A stretch of DNA of 64,000 bases from Flammeovirga sp. OC4. GTDB taxonomy: Bacteria > Bacteroidota > Bacteroidia > Cytophagales > Flammeovirgaceae. Shown here in pieces: positions 28,628 to 35,807 of this stretch. The notes below the pieces were generated by a model that was given only the letters and a program-made list of their open reading frames with translations, did not search any database and was not told the origin of the DNA. Made by a program: the position numbers and the translations under genes. The DNA is taken from the NCBI RefSeq assembly GCF_000812565.1, contig NZ_JTAM01000031.1, positions 1-64,000 on the forward strand. Reading direction: 5' to 3'. Position 1 is the stretch's first letter. Each line of letters starts with the position of its first letter.

Positions 28628-30034
28628 TTATAAGTGGATACACTCATCATACGCTAAGGCAGCAGCCTCCATTACCGCTTCCGATAATGTTGGGTGAGGG
28701 TGAACCGCAGTGATGATTTCGTGACCAGTTACTTCTAATTTACGAGCTACAACCGCTTCAGCAATCATTTCAGTAACGTTTGAACCGATCATATGGCAAC
28801 CTAACCACTCACCATATTTCGCATCAAAGATTACTTTAACGAAACCTTCTTTATGACCTGCTGCAGATGCTTTACCTGACGCAGAGAATGGGAATTTACC
28901 CACTTTGATTTCATAACCAGCTTCTTTCGCTTGCTCTTCAGTCATACCTACTGATGCTACTTCAGGAACAGTGTAAGTACAACCTGGGATGTTACCGTAG
29001 TTCATTGGCTCTGGAGTTAAACCTGCGATTTTCTCAACACAGATAATACCTTCGTGAGAAGCAACGTGCGCTAAAGCAGGTCCTTTCACGATGTCACCAA
29101 TTGCATATACAGAAGGGATATTTGTTTGGTAGTAATCGTTTACTAAAACTTTACCCTTGTCATGAGCAACACCAACTTCTTCTAAACCGATACCTTCAAG
29201 GTTCGTCTCTACACCAACAGCAGAAAGCACTACATCACACTCGATAGTAGTTTCTTTACCTTTTTTGTTGTCAGTGATTTTAACTACACAACCATCGCCA
29301 GAAGTGTCCACAGTTTGAACAGCAGCGTTAGTCATTACGTTGATACCTTGTTTTTTGAAGTTACGCTCTAATTCTTTAGAAACGTCAGCATCTTCGTTAG
29401 GTACGATACGAGGTAAGTATTCAACTACAGTTACTTCAGTACCGATTGAGTTATAGAAATAAGCAAACTCAACACCGATAGCACCAGAACCCATTACAAC
29501 CATTTTCTTAGGTTGCTCAGGTAAAGTCATAGCTTGACGGTACCCGATTACTTTCTCGCCATCAATTTTGATATGAGGAAGTTCTTTCGCTCTACCACCA
29601 GTAGCAAGGATGATGCTTTCAGCGTCATAAACTATAGCGTTACCATCAGCGTCAGTTACTTCAACTTGTTTAGGTCCCACTAATTTACCGAAACCTAAAA
29701 GTTTTTCAATTTTGTTTTTCTTGATCAAGAACTCAACACCTTTACTCATACCAGCGGCTACGCCACGGCTTCTTTGTACCATTGCTGAGAAATCAGCTTC
29801 AGCTTCACCTGCTACATTAATACCATAGTCTTTTGCATGGTTAATGTACTGGAATACCTGACCACTTTTCAAAAGGGCTTTTGTAGGGATACATCCCCAG
29901 TTCAAGCAGATACCGCCTACTTCTGCTTTCTCTACTACGGCTACTTTCTTACCTAGTTGAGAAGCGCGGATTGCTGCCACATATCCACCGGGTCCACTAC
30001 CGATGACGATCAGGTCAAATTTTGTTGCTGACAT
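28628..30034 (-). CDS. lpdA: dihydrolipoyl dehydrogenase
   Basis: A 468-residue flavoprotein, the E3 subunit of 2-oxo acid dehydrogenase complexes, which reoxidises lipoyl groups with NAD+. I start at the ATG before 'SATKFDLIVIGSGPGGYVAA', which begins the FAD-binding fold; the longer frame adds 23 implausible residues. The redox disulfide is visible in 'GGICLNWGCIPTKALL', the NAD fold in 'MGSGAIGVEFAYFY', and the active-site His-Glu in 'AVHPHPTLSEAV'. It is monocistronic. E1 and E2 genes are not in the window. Confidence 0.96.
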   Translation of the reverse strand: MSATKFDLIVIGSGPGGYVAAIRASQLGKKVAVVEKAEVGGICLNWGCIPTKALLKSGQVFQYINHAKDYGINVAGEAEADFSAMVQRSRGVAAGMSKGVEFLIKKNKIEKLLGFGKLVGPKQVEVTDADGNAIVYDAESIILATGGRAKELPHIKIDGEKVIGYRQAMTLPEQPKKMVVMGSGAIGVEFAYFYNSIGTEVTVVEYLPRIVPNEDADVSKELERNFKKQGINVMTNAAVQTVDTSGDGCVVKITDNKKGKETTIECDVVLSAVGVETNLEGIGLEEVGVAHDKGKVLVNDYYQTNIPSVYAIGDIVKGPALAHVASHEGIICVEKIAGLTPEPMNYGNIPGCTYTVPEVASVGMTEEQAKEAGYEIKVGKFPFSASGKASAAGHKEGFVKVIFDAKYGEWLGCHMIGSNVTEMIAEAVVARKLEVTGHEIITAVHPHPTLSEAVMEAAALAYDECIHL

Positions 30035-30455
30035 AATTAAAATGTTATAATATAATTTTTCGTTTTCTGTTTGAGCGGCAATTTCGTAAAAATTCCCACA
30101 CAAAAATAAAAGTTCATGGATAAAATAAAAACGTATAAGGGGTACACTTTTTATATTAAAGTATAATCAGGTAAATAATTGATGGAATTTTATTGTGTTT
30201 CTATTAAAAATCAAGAGGGAATAGCAGGCGATATTATCAAAATGTCATCAATAGTTCTTTAAAATGAAAGAATGAGAAAATTTTAGGAAGGCAAGATCTT
30301 ATTAAAAAAATAAAACAGAGTACATTTCTATCTAAACAAAATAAAATCAATCAATTAAATAAGCAGAAGATTATGTATTTTTGTTTAATGGCACTGTCTG
30401 ATTTTTTTGTCAAGGTGCCGAAAATGTGGTAAATTATCCATAAATAAAGACAAGA
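30035..30455. other. intergenic region upstream of lpdA and the 92-aa ORF
   Basis: A 421-bp AT-rich gap between divergent genes. Two -7-like boxes are seen: CAAAAATA at 30101-30108 (minus strand TATTTTTG, for lpdA) and TATTTTTG at 30376-30383 (plus, 73 bp before the 92-aa ORF). Neither has a well-spaced -33 TTTG. A weak hairpin GGCAC..GTGCC (about 30390-30420) lies in the possible leader of the second gene. Confidence 0.35.
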
Positions 30456-30734
30456 ATGAAAAGAGGAGCATTTTTTAAGTTGTTGCAACACAGAACGTTT
30501 GACTTTACGCCACGTTACTATGATGCAGAAAAAGAAGAAAGAGATGCCAGGATAAAGGCACTGTATGAAAAATACGGGAAAACAGAGGAGAAAAACGAAG
30601 AAAGTGCCGAAGGTGTAAGAAGGAGTATTTCTTTTTCGAGAGAAAGAAGCCGGTCTACGGAGAGAAAACCCATCATGATTAGAGCTGCTGTAATGGTGGG
30701 GATATTCGTACTCTTATATGTTCTTTTTAAGTAA
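30456..30734 (+). CDS. small C-terminally anchored protein
   Basis: A 92-residue protein with a charged cytoplasmic part and one C-terminal hydrophobic helix (about 73-91, 'MIRAAVMVGIFVLLYVLF'), which suggests a tail anchor. The N-terminal 'LLQHRTFDFTPRYYDAEKEERDARI' looks conserved in short Bacteroidota proteins as far as I recall, but no function is known to me. It stands alone upstream of the kinase array. Confidence 0.6.
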   Translation: MKRGAFFKLLQHRTFDFTPRYYDAEKEERDARIKALYEKYGKTEEKNEESAEGVRRSISFSRERSRSTERKPIMIRAAVMVGIFVLLYVLFK

Positions 30735-30892
30735 TGATAACTAAAAGAGAATCAACAGGTTCAAACTCAAAATACTAGATAATCGTTAACTTATTACTTA
30801 ATATTATATTGATAATCAGCCGTTAATAATTGTTCAAAAGCTTATTAACAGTCTTTCTCTACTTTTAGGTAAAGAAGCGATTATAAAAACTA

Positions 30893-30900
30893 TATATTTG
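30893..30900 (+). promoter_or_regulatory. -7 promoter box for the deoxynucleoside kinase array
   Basis: TATATTTG fits TAnnTTTG and lies 60 bp before the first kinase ATG. Transcription would start around 30907. The -33 region holds only TTTTAG at a somewhat long distance. Confidence 0.45.
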
Positions 30901-30959
30901 CAGGACTTCGCTAATATCAGTTAGCAAGTTAAACTTCAATTACTTCAGAATCAATTTTC

Positions 30960-31589
30960 ATGTATATTGCAATAGCCGGAAATATCGGATGTGGTAAAAC
31001 CACTTTAACACGTTTGTTATCAGAACGTTTTGGATAGAGAGCTTTGTTTGAAAGTACAAGCAACAATCCTTACTTAGAGGATTTTTATGAGGACATGGAG
31101 AAGTGGGCATTTCACTTACAGACCTATTTCCTAAACCATAGATTTGAACAAGTTCAAGACGCTACAGTTGATAATCCGGTAATTCAGGATCGTAGTTTAT
31201 ATGAAGGAACGTATGTGTTTACTGAAAACCTACGTCGTTCTGGAATGATGCATCAACGCGATTTTGAAAACTATTCTGCTTTATCAAAATTATATGAAGC
31301 AAAAGCTACACCTCCACACTTGTTGATTTATTTAAGAGCCGATCTTGAAAAATTAAAATCAAACATTGAGAAGAGAGGTAGAGATTATGAAAAAACTATT
31401 CCTGACGAGTACTTGTTAAACTTGAACGAGTTGTACGAGGAGTGGATTTCCAATTATGAGAAAGGCGGTTTATTAGTGGTAGATGTCAATGATGTAGATA
31501 TTGTCAATAACCCTAATGATTTCGAGCGAATTGCATCTGCGATTGAATCTGCAATGCGTATTCGTAAAAATGTAGGCGCTACAGTCTAA
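30960..31589 (+). pseudogene. deoxynucleoside kinase 1, interrupted by one in-frame TAG
   Basis: Reading from ATG 30960 gives 'MYIAIAGNIGCGKTTLTRLL' then ERFG, a TAG at 31035-31037, and on in the same frame RALFESTSNNPYLEDFYEDM to the end (209 codons). The two downstream paralogs have Trp (TGG) exactly where the TAG lies, so a single G-to-A change explains it. Everything else is intact: the ES(T/A) catalytic Glu, 'IQDRSLYE', the 'KRGRDYE' lid. No ATG follows the stop nearby; the remaining frame would need TTG 31044 and would lack the P-loop. The P-loop has Cys where the paralogs have Ser. It could be a recent pseudogene, a readthrough product or a sequence error. Confidence 0.8.
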
Positions 31590-31632
31590 TCCTCTTTTGT
31601 TATTAATCTTAATCTGAAAATATTTTTATCGT

Positions 31633-32256
31633 ATGTATATAGCGATAGCCGGAAACATCGGTAGTGGCAAAACAACTTTAACAGGTAAACTTGCTGAACA
31701 CTTTGGTTGGGAACCAAGATATGAAAGTGCGGACGACAATCCTTACTTGGAAGATTTTTATGGTGATATGTCTAGATGGGCGTTCCCTTTACAAATCTAT
31801 TTCTTGAACAGCCGTTTTCGTCAAGTGATGGAAGTATCAAAGACACATACTCCAATCATCCAAGACAGATCGATCTATGAGGATGCTCATATTTTTGCTC
31901 GTCAGCTAAATCAAGATGGACATCTTTCCGACCGTGATAATGAGGTCTTCCAAAATGTATTTTCATCTGTAGCGGACCATGCACCTGCTCCTGACCTTTT
32001 GATTTACTTAAGAACAAGCGTTCCACAGCTTTTAGATCACATTAGAAAGCGTGGTAGAGAGTACGAACAAAGTATCTCAAGAGCTTATTTGACAGGTTTG
32101 AATGAGTTTTATGAGGAGTGGATCTCCAACTATGACAAAGGTAAATTACTAGTCATCGAGATGGAAGATTTAGACTTTGTAGAAAACGAAGCCCACTTTG
32201 ATCAGATTGTGGCCAACATCGATGCGGAGTTACAAGCGGCAAAAGCACGCGTTTAA
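31633..32256 (+). CDS. deoxynucleoside kinase 2
   Basis: A 207-residue kinase of the dNK/dGK-dAK family that phosphorylates deoxynucleosides for salvage. P-loop 'GNIGSGKTT' (about 7-15), catalytic Glu in 'RYESADDNPYLEDFY' (about 34), the 'IIQDRSIYEDAHIFA' DRS motif (about 78) and the Arg lid 'RKRGREYEQSI' are all present. It lies 43 bp after the interrupted first copy and is followed by a terminator-like hairpin. Which base each copy prefers cannot be read from sequence. Confidence 0.92.
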   Translation: MYIAIAGNIGSGKTTLTGKLAEHFGWEPRYESADDNPYLEDFYGDMSRWAFPLQIYFLNSRFRQVMEVSKTHTPIIQDRSIYEDAHIFARQLNQDGHLSDRDNEVFQNVFSSVADHAPAPDLLIYLRTSVPQLLDHIRKRGREYEQSISRAYLTGLNEFYEEWISNYDKGKLLVIEMEDLDFVENEAHFDQIVANIDAELQAAKARV

Positions 32257-32277
32257 TCTAAAGAGATAATAAATAAG

Positions 32278-32312
32278 AAGTGTTTGTTATTTCAGTAACA
32301 GACACTTTTTGT
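32278..32312 (+). terminator. intrinsic terminator between kinases 2 and 3
   Basis: AAGTGTTTGTTA pairs with TAACAGACACTT (one G-U) around a short loop, followed by TTT. The third kinase may therefore have its own promoter. Confidence 0.7.
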
Positions 32313-32366
32313 TTGTCCAAAAATCAATCAATTCTATTAAACTACCCCATTTAGGATCAAAAAAAT

Positions 32367-32981
32367 ATGCAATACGTAGCGATAGCAGGGAATATTGGGT
32401 CAGGGAAAACTACTCTAACAAAAATGCTTTCAGAACATTTTGGATGGAAAGCGGAGTTTGAGAGTACTGCAGATAATCCTTATCTAGAAGATTTTTATCA
32501 AGACATGAAGCGTTGGGCTTTTCATGCTCAGGTGAGATTTTTAGATAATAGTTTTCAGCAGATGTTGGATATTAATGCTTATGGTAAGCCAATTATCCAA
32601 GATCGTTCTTTTGATGAAAACGCTCATATCTTTGCTAAAAATTTGCATGTGTCAGGCCAGATGGACGACAGGGATTTTGAATCGTATTGGAAATTATTTT
32701 CCTCCCTATCCTCCCAGTTGCCAAAGCCTGATCTATTAATCTATTTAGATACTGACTTGGATCGCTTGAAAACTCAGATTCAAAAAAGAGGTAGAAGCTA
32801 TGAACAAACTATTCCGGAAGAGTATTTGAGTAATCTCAATAAGCTTTATAACGAATGGATTGATGCTTATGAAGGACCACTTTTAAGAATCAAAATGTCA
32901 GAGCATGATTTTGTAGAAGAGAATGCAGATTTCTACAGCATTGTGGATAAGATTGACAATATGTTGAGCGTAGAAAAGTAG
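32367..32981 (+). CDS. deoxynucleoside kinase 3
   Basis: A 204-residue third tandem copy of the same family. The P-loop is 'GNIGSGKTTLTK', the catalytic Glu is in 'FESTADNPYLEDFY', the DRS motif is 'IIQDRSFDENAHIF', and the lid is 'KRGRSYEQTIPEEYL'. It differs most from copy 2 in the substrate-pocket region ('HAQVRFLDNSFQQML' versus 'PLQIYFLNSRFRQVM'), which suggests a different base preference (inference). A strong terminator follows. Confidence 0.92.
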   Translation: MQYVAIAGNIGSGKTTLTKMLSEHFGWKAEFESTADNPYLEDFYQDMKRWAFHAQVRFLDNSFQQMLDINAYGKPIIQDRSFDENAHIFAKNLHVSGQMDDRDFESYWKLFSSLSSQLPKPDLLIYLDTDLDRLKTQIQKRGRSYEQTIPEEYLSNLNKLYNEWIDAYEGPLLRIKMSEHDFVEENADFYSIVDKIDNMLSVEK

Positions 32982-33002
32982 GTCTAGAAAATATTTTTGA
33001 AG

Positions 33003-33042
33003 AAGGCTTTGGTTTTAATTATAAAATCAAGGCCTTTTTTTA
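33003..33042 (+). terminator. strong terminator after the kinase array
   Basis: AAGGCTTTGGTTTT pairs with AAAATCAAGGCCTT (two G-U pairs), followed by a T run. Confidence 0.8.
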
Positions 33043-33090
33043 TATTTAGTTAATCAATCAAACTTTCAGCTAACTAATAACATAACCAAA

Positions 33091-33729
33091 ATGATGAACA
33101 CAGGAATCGTGCACTTTGAGGCATTTATCATTACCGCATTTCTTTTTATAGCATCTCCAGGTATTGACACCATGTTTATTATCAATAAGTCGCTCACACA
33201 AGGTAAAATTGCAGGAGTGTTCTCTACATTCGGAATTAACGTAGGTGTTTTCATTCATACCTTCTTCGCTGCTGTAGGGCTTTCATGGGTATTAGCACAG
33301 TCTGCTATGGCTTTCATGATTGTAAAGTATTTGGGAGCAGCATATCTTATCTATTTAGGTATTAAAAGCATTCTAGCCAAAGAGGAGGAGGATGAAAATG
33401 TAGCGTTGTCTACTGTTGAGATGAAGAGGAGAAAACATTTTACAAGTGGCATTATGACGACTTTGTTCAACCCTAAAGTCGCTTTGTTTTTTCTGTCATT
33501 TTTTCCTCAGTTTATAGCGCCTTCAGCTGTAGAAGATAAAATGCCTTTCTTACTTTTGGGAGTTGTATATGCTGGGATTGCCATTTTGTGGTTTTTATTA
33601 TTGACTTTTCTGGCTTCTACCTTTTCTTCAAAAATTCAAGGAAATAGCACTGTCAAAAAATGGATGAATAAAGGTGCAGGTGTTGTTTTTATTCTGATGG
33701 GGTTAAAGGTGGCGTTTTCTAAGAAATAA
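33091..33729 (+). CDS. LysE/RhtB-family amino-acid exporter
   Basis: A 212-residue inner-membrane protein with about six hydrophobic helices. The family pattern 'ITAFLFIASPGIDTMFIINKSLTQGKIAGVFSTFGINVG' is at the N-terminus and 'FTSGIMTTLFNPKVALFFLSFFPQF' lies near the middle. These proteins export amino acids or homoserine/threonine-like compounds. The second Met is an equally good start. It is transcribed alone, just before the DnaA-box cluster. Confidence 0.9.
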   Translation: MMNTGIVHFEAFIITAFLFIASPGIDTMFIINKSLTQGKIAGVFSTFGINVGVFIHTFFAAVGLSWVLAQSAMAFMIVKYLGAAYLIYLGIKSILAKEEEDENVALSTVEMKRRKHFTSGIMTTLFNPKVALFFLSFFPQFIAPSAVEDKMPFLLLGVVYAGIAILWFLLLTFLASTFSSKIQGNSTVKKWMNKGAGVVFILMGLKVAFSKK

Positions 33730-33840
33730 TTTTATTATCAATTACATTTTCATAGGTGTGAATATCTTTTTTATCAAAAGGTAAAGATCCTGTTGATTTC
33801 TTTTTTCTATTCAAAATCTATCTCAATTAGAAATGGATTT

Positions 33841-34007
33841 TGTGAATAACTTGTGGAGTTGAAGATTTTCTTGTGTAAAATCTTTGATTTATCAACATGT
33901 GTGTGAATAAAATGAGTATAAAAACGTATGAAAATATAAAAATAACATTAAAATGATGTTGATAAGTGATAGAATACTGTAAATGAGAGAGATTAAATTG
34001 TGAATAA
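33841..34007. other. candidate replication origin: cluster of DnaA-box-like 9-mers
   Basis: Within this AT-rich, gene-free stretch (33730-34351) there are three exact TTATTCACA sites (minus strand, at 33841, 33902 and 33999) and two TTATCAACA sites (33889 plus, 33957 minus). All fit TTATNNACA, close to the DnaA consensus TTATNCACA. The neighbours rpmH and rnpA commonly sit near dnaA/oriC in bacteria. dnaA itself is not in the window. No skew calculation was possible. Confidence 0.45.
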
Positions 34008-34288
34008 TTTCTTCTTTCTGTGAATTATTAGAGAATAAAGAGGGAAAGATTAATAAAAACCGTATCTTTGCATTCGAATTTTACTGATGTATCCATTTTT
34101 ACAGAGAATACTATACTTGTTATAGGGTTGATTTTGAAAGGTATATCACTGATAGTCATTACATTTTTATAGTTTGAAAACTCAATTTTCAACACCTTTT
34201 AAGGTACTATTTAAGTGTTAATGCTGTTAATACTTTTGAAAATTTAATGTAATTCATGGAAATATAGTGATAGTCAGCTAAATTCGGC

Positions 34289-34319
34289 TTGTAGTTTAGC
34301 AGAAGTATGCTTACTTTTG
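34289..34319 (+). promoter_or_regulatory. promoter of rpmH
   Basis: A TTG (34289-34291) and TACTTTTG (34312-34319) are spaced by 20 bp, matching the Bacteroidota sigma-A pattern. The rpmH ATG follows 33 bp downstream. A second TAnnTTTG (TATCTTTG, 34063-34070) lies further up without a -33 partner. Confidence 0.55.
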
Positions 34320-34351
34320 CAAGCCGAAAAATTCTAATCTTACATAGTACG

Positions 34352-34510
34352 ATGAAAAGAACATTTCAACCTTCGAGCCGCAAGAGAAGAAACAAGCATG
34401 GTTTCCGTCAACGTATGCTTTCAGCAAACGGACGTAACGTTCTTGCAGCAAGAAGAAAAAAAGGAAGAAAAAGCCTTACAGTTTCTGACTCTAGAAAACA
34501 CAAGGCGTAG
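34352..34510 (+). CDS. rpmH: 50S ribosomal protein L34
   Basis: A 52-residue protein, '[20 protein letters not shown]' onward with the classic '[20 protein letters not shown]'. I start at this ATG because it is the universal L34 start; the longer open frame only adds non-conserved residues. It is the first gene of the rpmH, 40-aa ORF, rnpA group. Confidence 0.97.
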   Translation: MKRTFQPSSRKRRNKHGFRQRMLSANGRNVLAARRKKGRKSLTVSDSRKHKA

Positions 34511-34559
34511 ATAGCACCCTAAAGTAGGGTGTGTTTCAGAACACTAAAAAATTATTGTG

Positions 34560-34682
34560 ATGAAAACTCGTATCGCAAAAAAGATCTTGAAAAATCAAGA
34601 CAAATTGAATTACAACAAAGGTCAAGTTCAGAAAGCTGAGCGCCTTGTTGCTAAAAAACAAAAAGCTGCCGCTAACGCATAA
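34560..34682 (+). CDS. 40-residue basic protein between rpmH and rnpA
   Basis: A short ORF starting ATG AAA ACT CGT. The product is 40 residues, very rich in Lys, Ala and Gln ('MKTRIAKKILKNQDKLNYNK', then GQVQKAERLVAKKQKAAANA). Its composition resembles small RNA- or ribosome-binding proteins. It lies 49 bp after rpmH with a small hairpin (34515-34531, CACCCT/AGGGTG) between. The G/C-richer third positions and clean ATG/TAA ends argue that it is real. I cannot name a family. Confidence 0.6.
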   Translation: MKTRIAKKILKNQDKLNYNKGQVQKAERLVAKKQKAAANA

Positions 34683-34698
34683 TTGACACCAATGTCTT

Positions 34699-34819
34699 GC
34701 AGCTTTTATCTAAGCGTCTCTGCGGGGTGCTCAGATAGTACCCCGCGGAAGCCCGCACAAAGAAATAAAAGCTGAAGGTTCGGCGGCAGCAACTGCATCG
34801 AACCTTCACTTTTTTTTTA
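34699..34819 (+). ncRNA. structured RNA upstream of rnpA
   Basis: A locally GC-rich, non-coding stretch with three nested or serial helices. CAGCTTTTAT (34700-34709) pairs with ATAAAAGCTG (34765-34774). Inside it, GCGGGGT (722-728 of this block) pairs with ACCCCGC (740-746). A terminator stem follows at once. The 10-bp closing stem and 7-bp GC stem are exact. It may be a leader/attenuator of rnpA, the processed tail of the rpmH transcript, or an independent small RNA. No known class was recognised. Confidence 0.45.
34774..34819 (+). terminator. intrinsic terminator or attenuator 5' of rnpA
   Basis: GAAGGTTCG pairs exactly with CGAACCTTC (34799-34807) and is followed by nine T, ending only 12 bp before the rnpA ATG. 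Its position suggests partial termination between rpmH and rnpA. Confidence 0.85.
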
Positions 34820-34830
34820 TCCAAAATTTT

Positions 34831-35253
34831 ATGAAGCCATCATCAACACCAACTTTTGATAATGCCACTTTCCCCAAGTGTGAACATCTAAAAAGTAAAA
34901 GCAGCATTGATAAAATGTTTGCCAAAGGAAAATCTGTATTTGTGTTTCCTTGCAAGGTGTACTATACTTTATCAGATGATATAGAACAGGCTTCAGTTCC
35001 CCCTCAAGTTTTATTTTCAGTCTCTAAGAGAGGCTTCAAAAATGCCACTGACCGCAACAGGATCAAAAGACAGCTAAGAGAGAGCTACCGCTTGAATAAA
35101 AGTATTCTTATGGCTGAAAACCCTAATGCGAGAGTGGAGAGTATTGCTTTTGTGTATGTTTCTAGGAAAAAAGAACCCTATGCTTTTATTGAAAGGAAAA
35201 TGAAGGCAGTTCTTTATAGATTGAAGGAACAGTATACAGATAGTGAAGCATAA
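34831..35253 (+). CDS. rnpA: ribonuclease P protein component
   Basis: A 140-residue RnpA with the RNR signature 'FKNATDRNRIKRQLRESYRLNK' (about 70-92) and the central-cleft strand 'VLFSVSKRGF'. It binds the RNase P RNA, whose gene is 21 kb away at 56397-56777 on the other strand, and helps process tRNA 5' ends. The downstream terminator closes the transcript. Confidence 0.94.
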   Translation: MKPSSTPTFDNATFPKCEHLKSKSSIDKMFAKGKSVFVFPCKVYYTLSDDIEQASVPPQVLFSVSKRGFKNATDRNRIKRQLRESYRLNKSILMAENPNARVESIAFVYVSRKKEPYAFIERKMKAVLYRLKEQYTDSEA

Positions 35254-35255
35254 AA

Positions 35256-35284
35256 AAAAGACTCGGAAATCTTCCAAGTCTTTT
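35256..35284 (+). terminator. intrinsic terminator after rnpA
   Basis: AAAAGACT-GG (with a bulged C) pairs with CCAAGTCTTTT. Confidence 0.65.
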
Positions 35285-35333
35285 ATAATACATCAGCTTA
35301 AAAACTAATTTTCTACTACCTAATATTCATTTA

Positions 35334-35735
35334 TCAAAACTCATAATATTCATCTGCTACTACTCCTTCAGGATACTTTGTGATCTTTACACCGATTCCT
35401 TCAGGACTTGCATTAAGGTTGAGAGTAATGCCGTTTTTGCAGTCAATAATATTTTGGTAAACATATCCCTCACTAAAAAGGGCATTGAAATAAGGAGTGA
35501 ACGTTTGATCTGACATTTGATGGTATAACCCTTCCGCCAATTCTAATGCGAGGTATTCATAACTCTCTATATTTTCTAAAGCTCCATGATGGTCATTAAA
35601 AATGACTGTATTTTCTTCTATAGAAACCTTTGTGTGTTCTTCAGTTCTTAGTGCCATGATGGCTTGTTCTTTGGTTTGAGCGAATAAAAGGGTATTGAAA
35701 AGGATAAAGGCGAAAGTAAAAGCGATTTTTTTCAT
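35334..35735 (-). CDS. small secreted protein of unknown function
   Basis: A 133-residue protein with a signal peptide ending LLFAQ (about residue 19). The mature part has two Cys-free blocks, an acidic region 'EENTVIFNDHHGALENIESYEYLA', and a late Cys ('YQNIIDCKNGITLNLN'). No family recognised. It is downstream of the MBL-fold gene on the same strand (72-bp gap) and may be co-transcribed. Confidence 0.6.
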   Translation of the reverse strand: MKKIAFTFAFILFNTLLFAQTKEQAIMALRTEEHTKVSIEENTVIFNDHHGALENIESYEYLALELAEGLYHQMSDQTFTPYFNALFSEGYVYQNIIDCKNGITLNLNASPEGIGVKITKYPEGVVADEYYEF

Positions 35736-35807
35736 GATTTTTTGATTAGTGGCCAGCCTTTAAATAAGGCTGACCTGATGGATAAATAAATTGTTGTAAG
35801 GCTGTTT

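Noticed and set aside
30035..30103. Longer N-terminus for lpdA
   Set aside because: The extra 23 residues are not conserved-looking, and the FAD motif begins right after the internal ATG.
31044..31589. Independent short kinase starting at TTG 31044
   Set aside because: It would lack the P-loop; it is better read as the rest of the amber-interrupted gene.
33066..33258. Two minus-strand ORFs inside the LysE gene
   Set aside because: Shadow frames of a clear plus-strand gene.
34307..34351. 15-residue N-terminal extension of L34
   Set aside because: It overlaps the promoter's -7 box and L34 universally begins MKRT.
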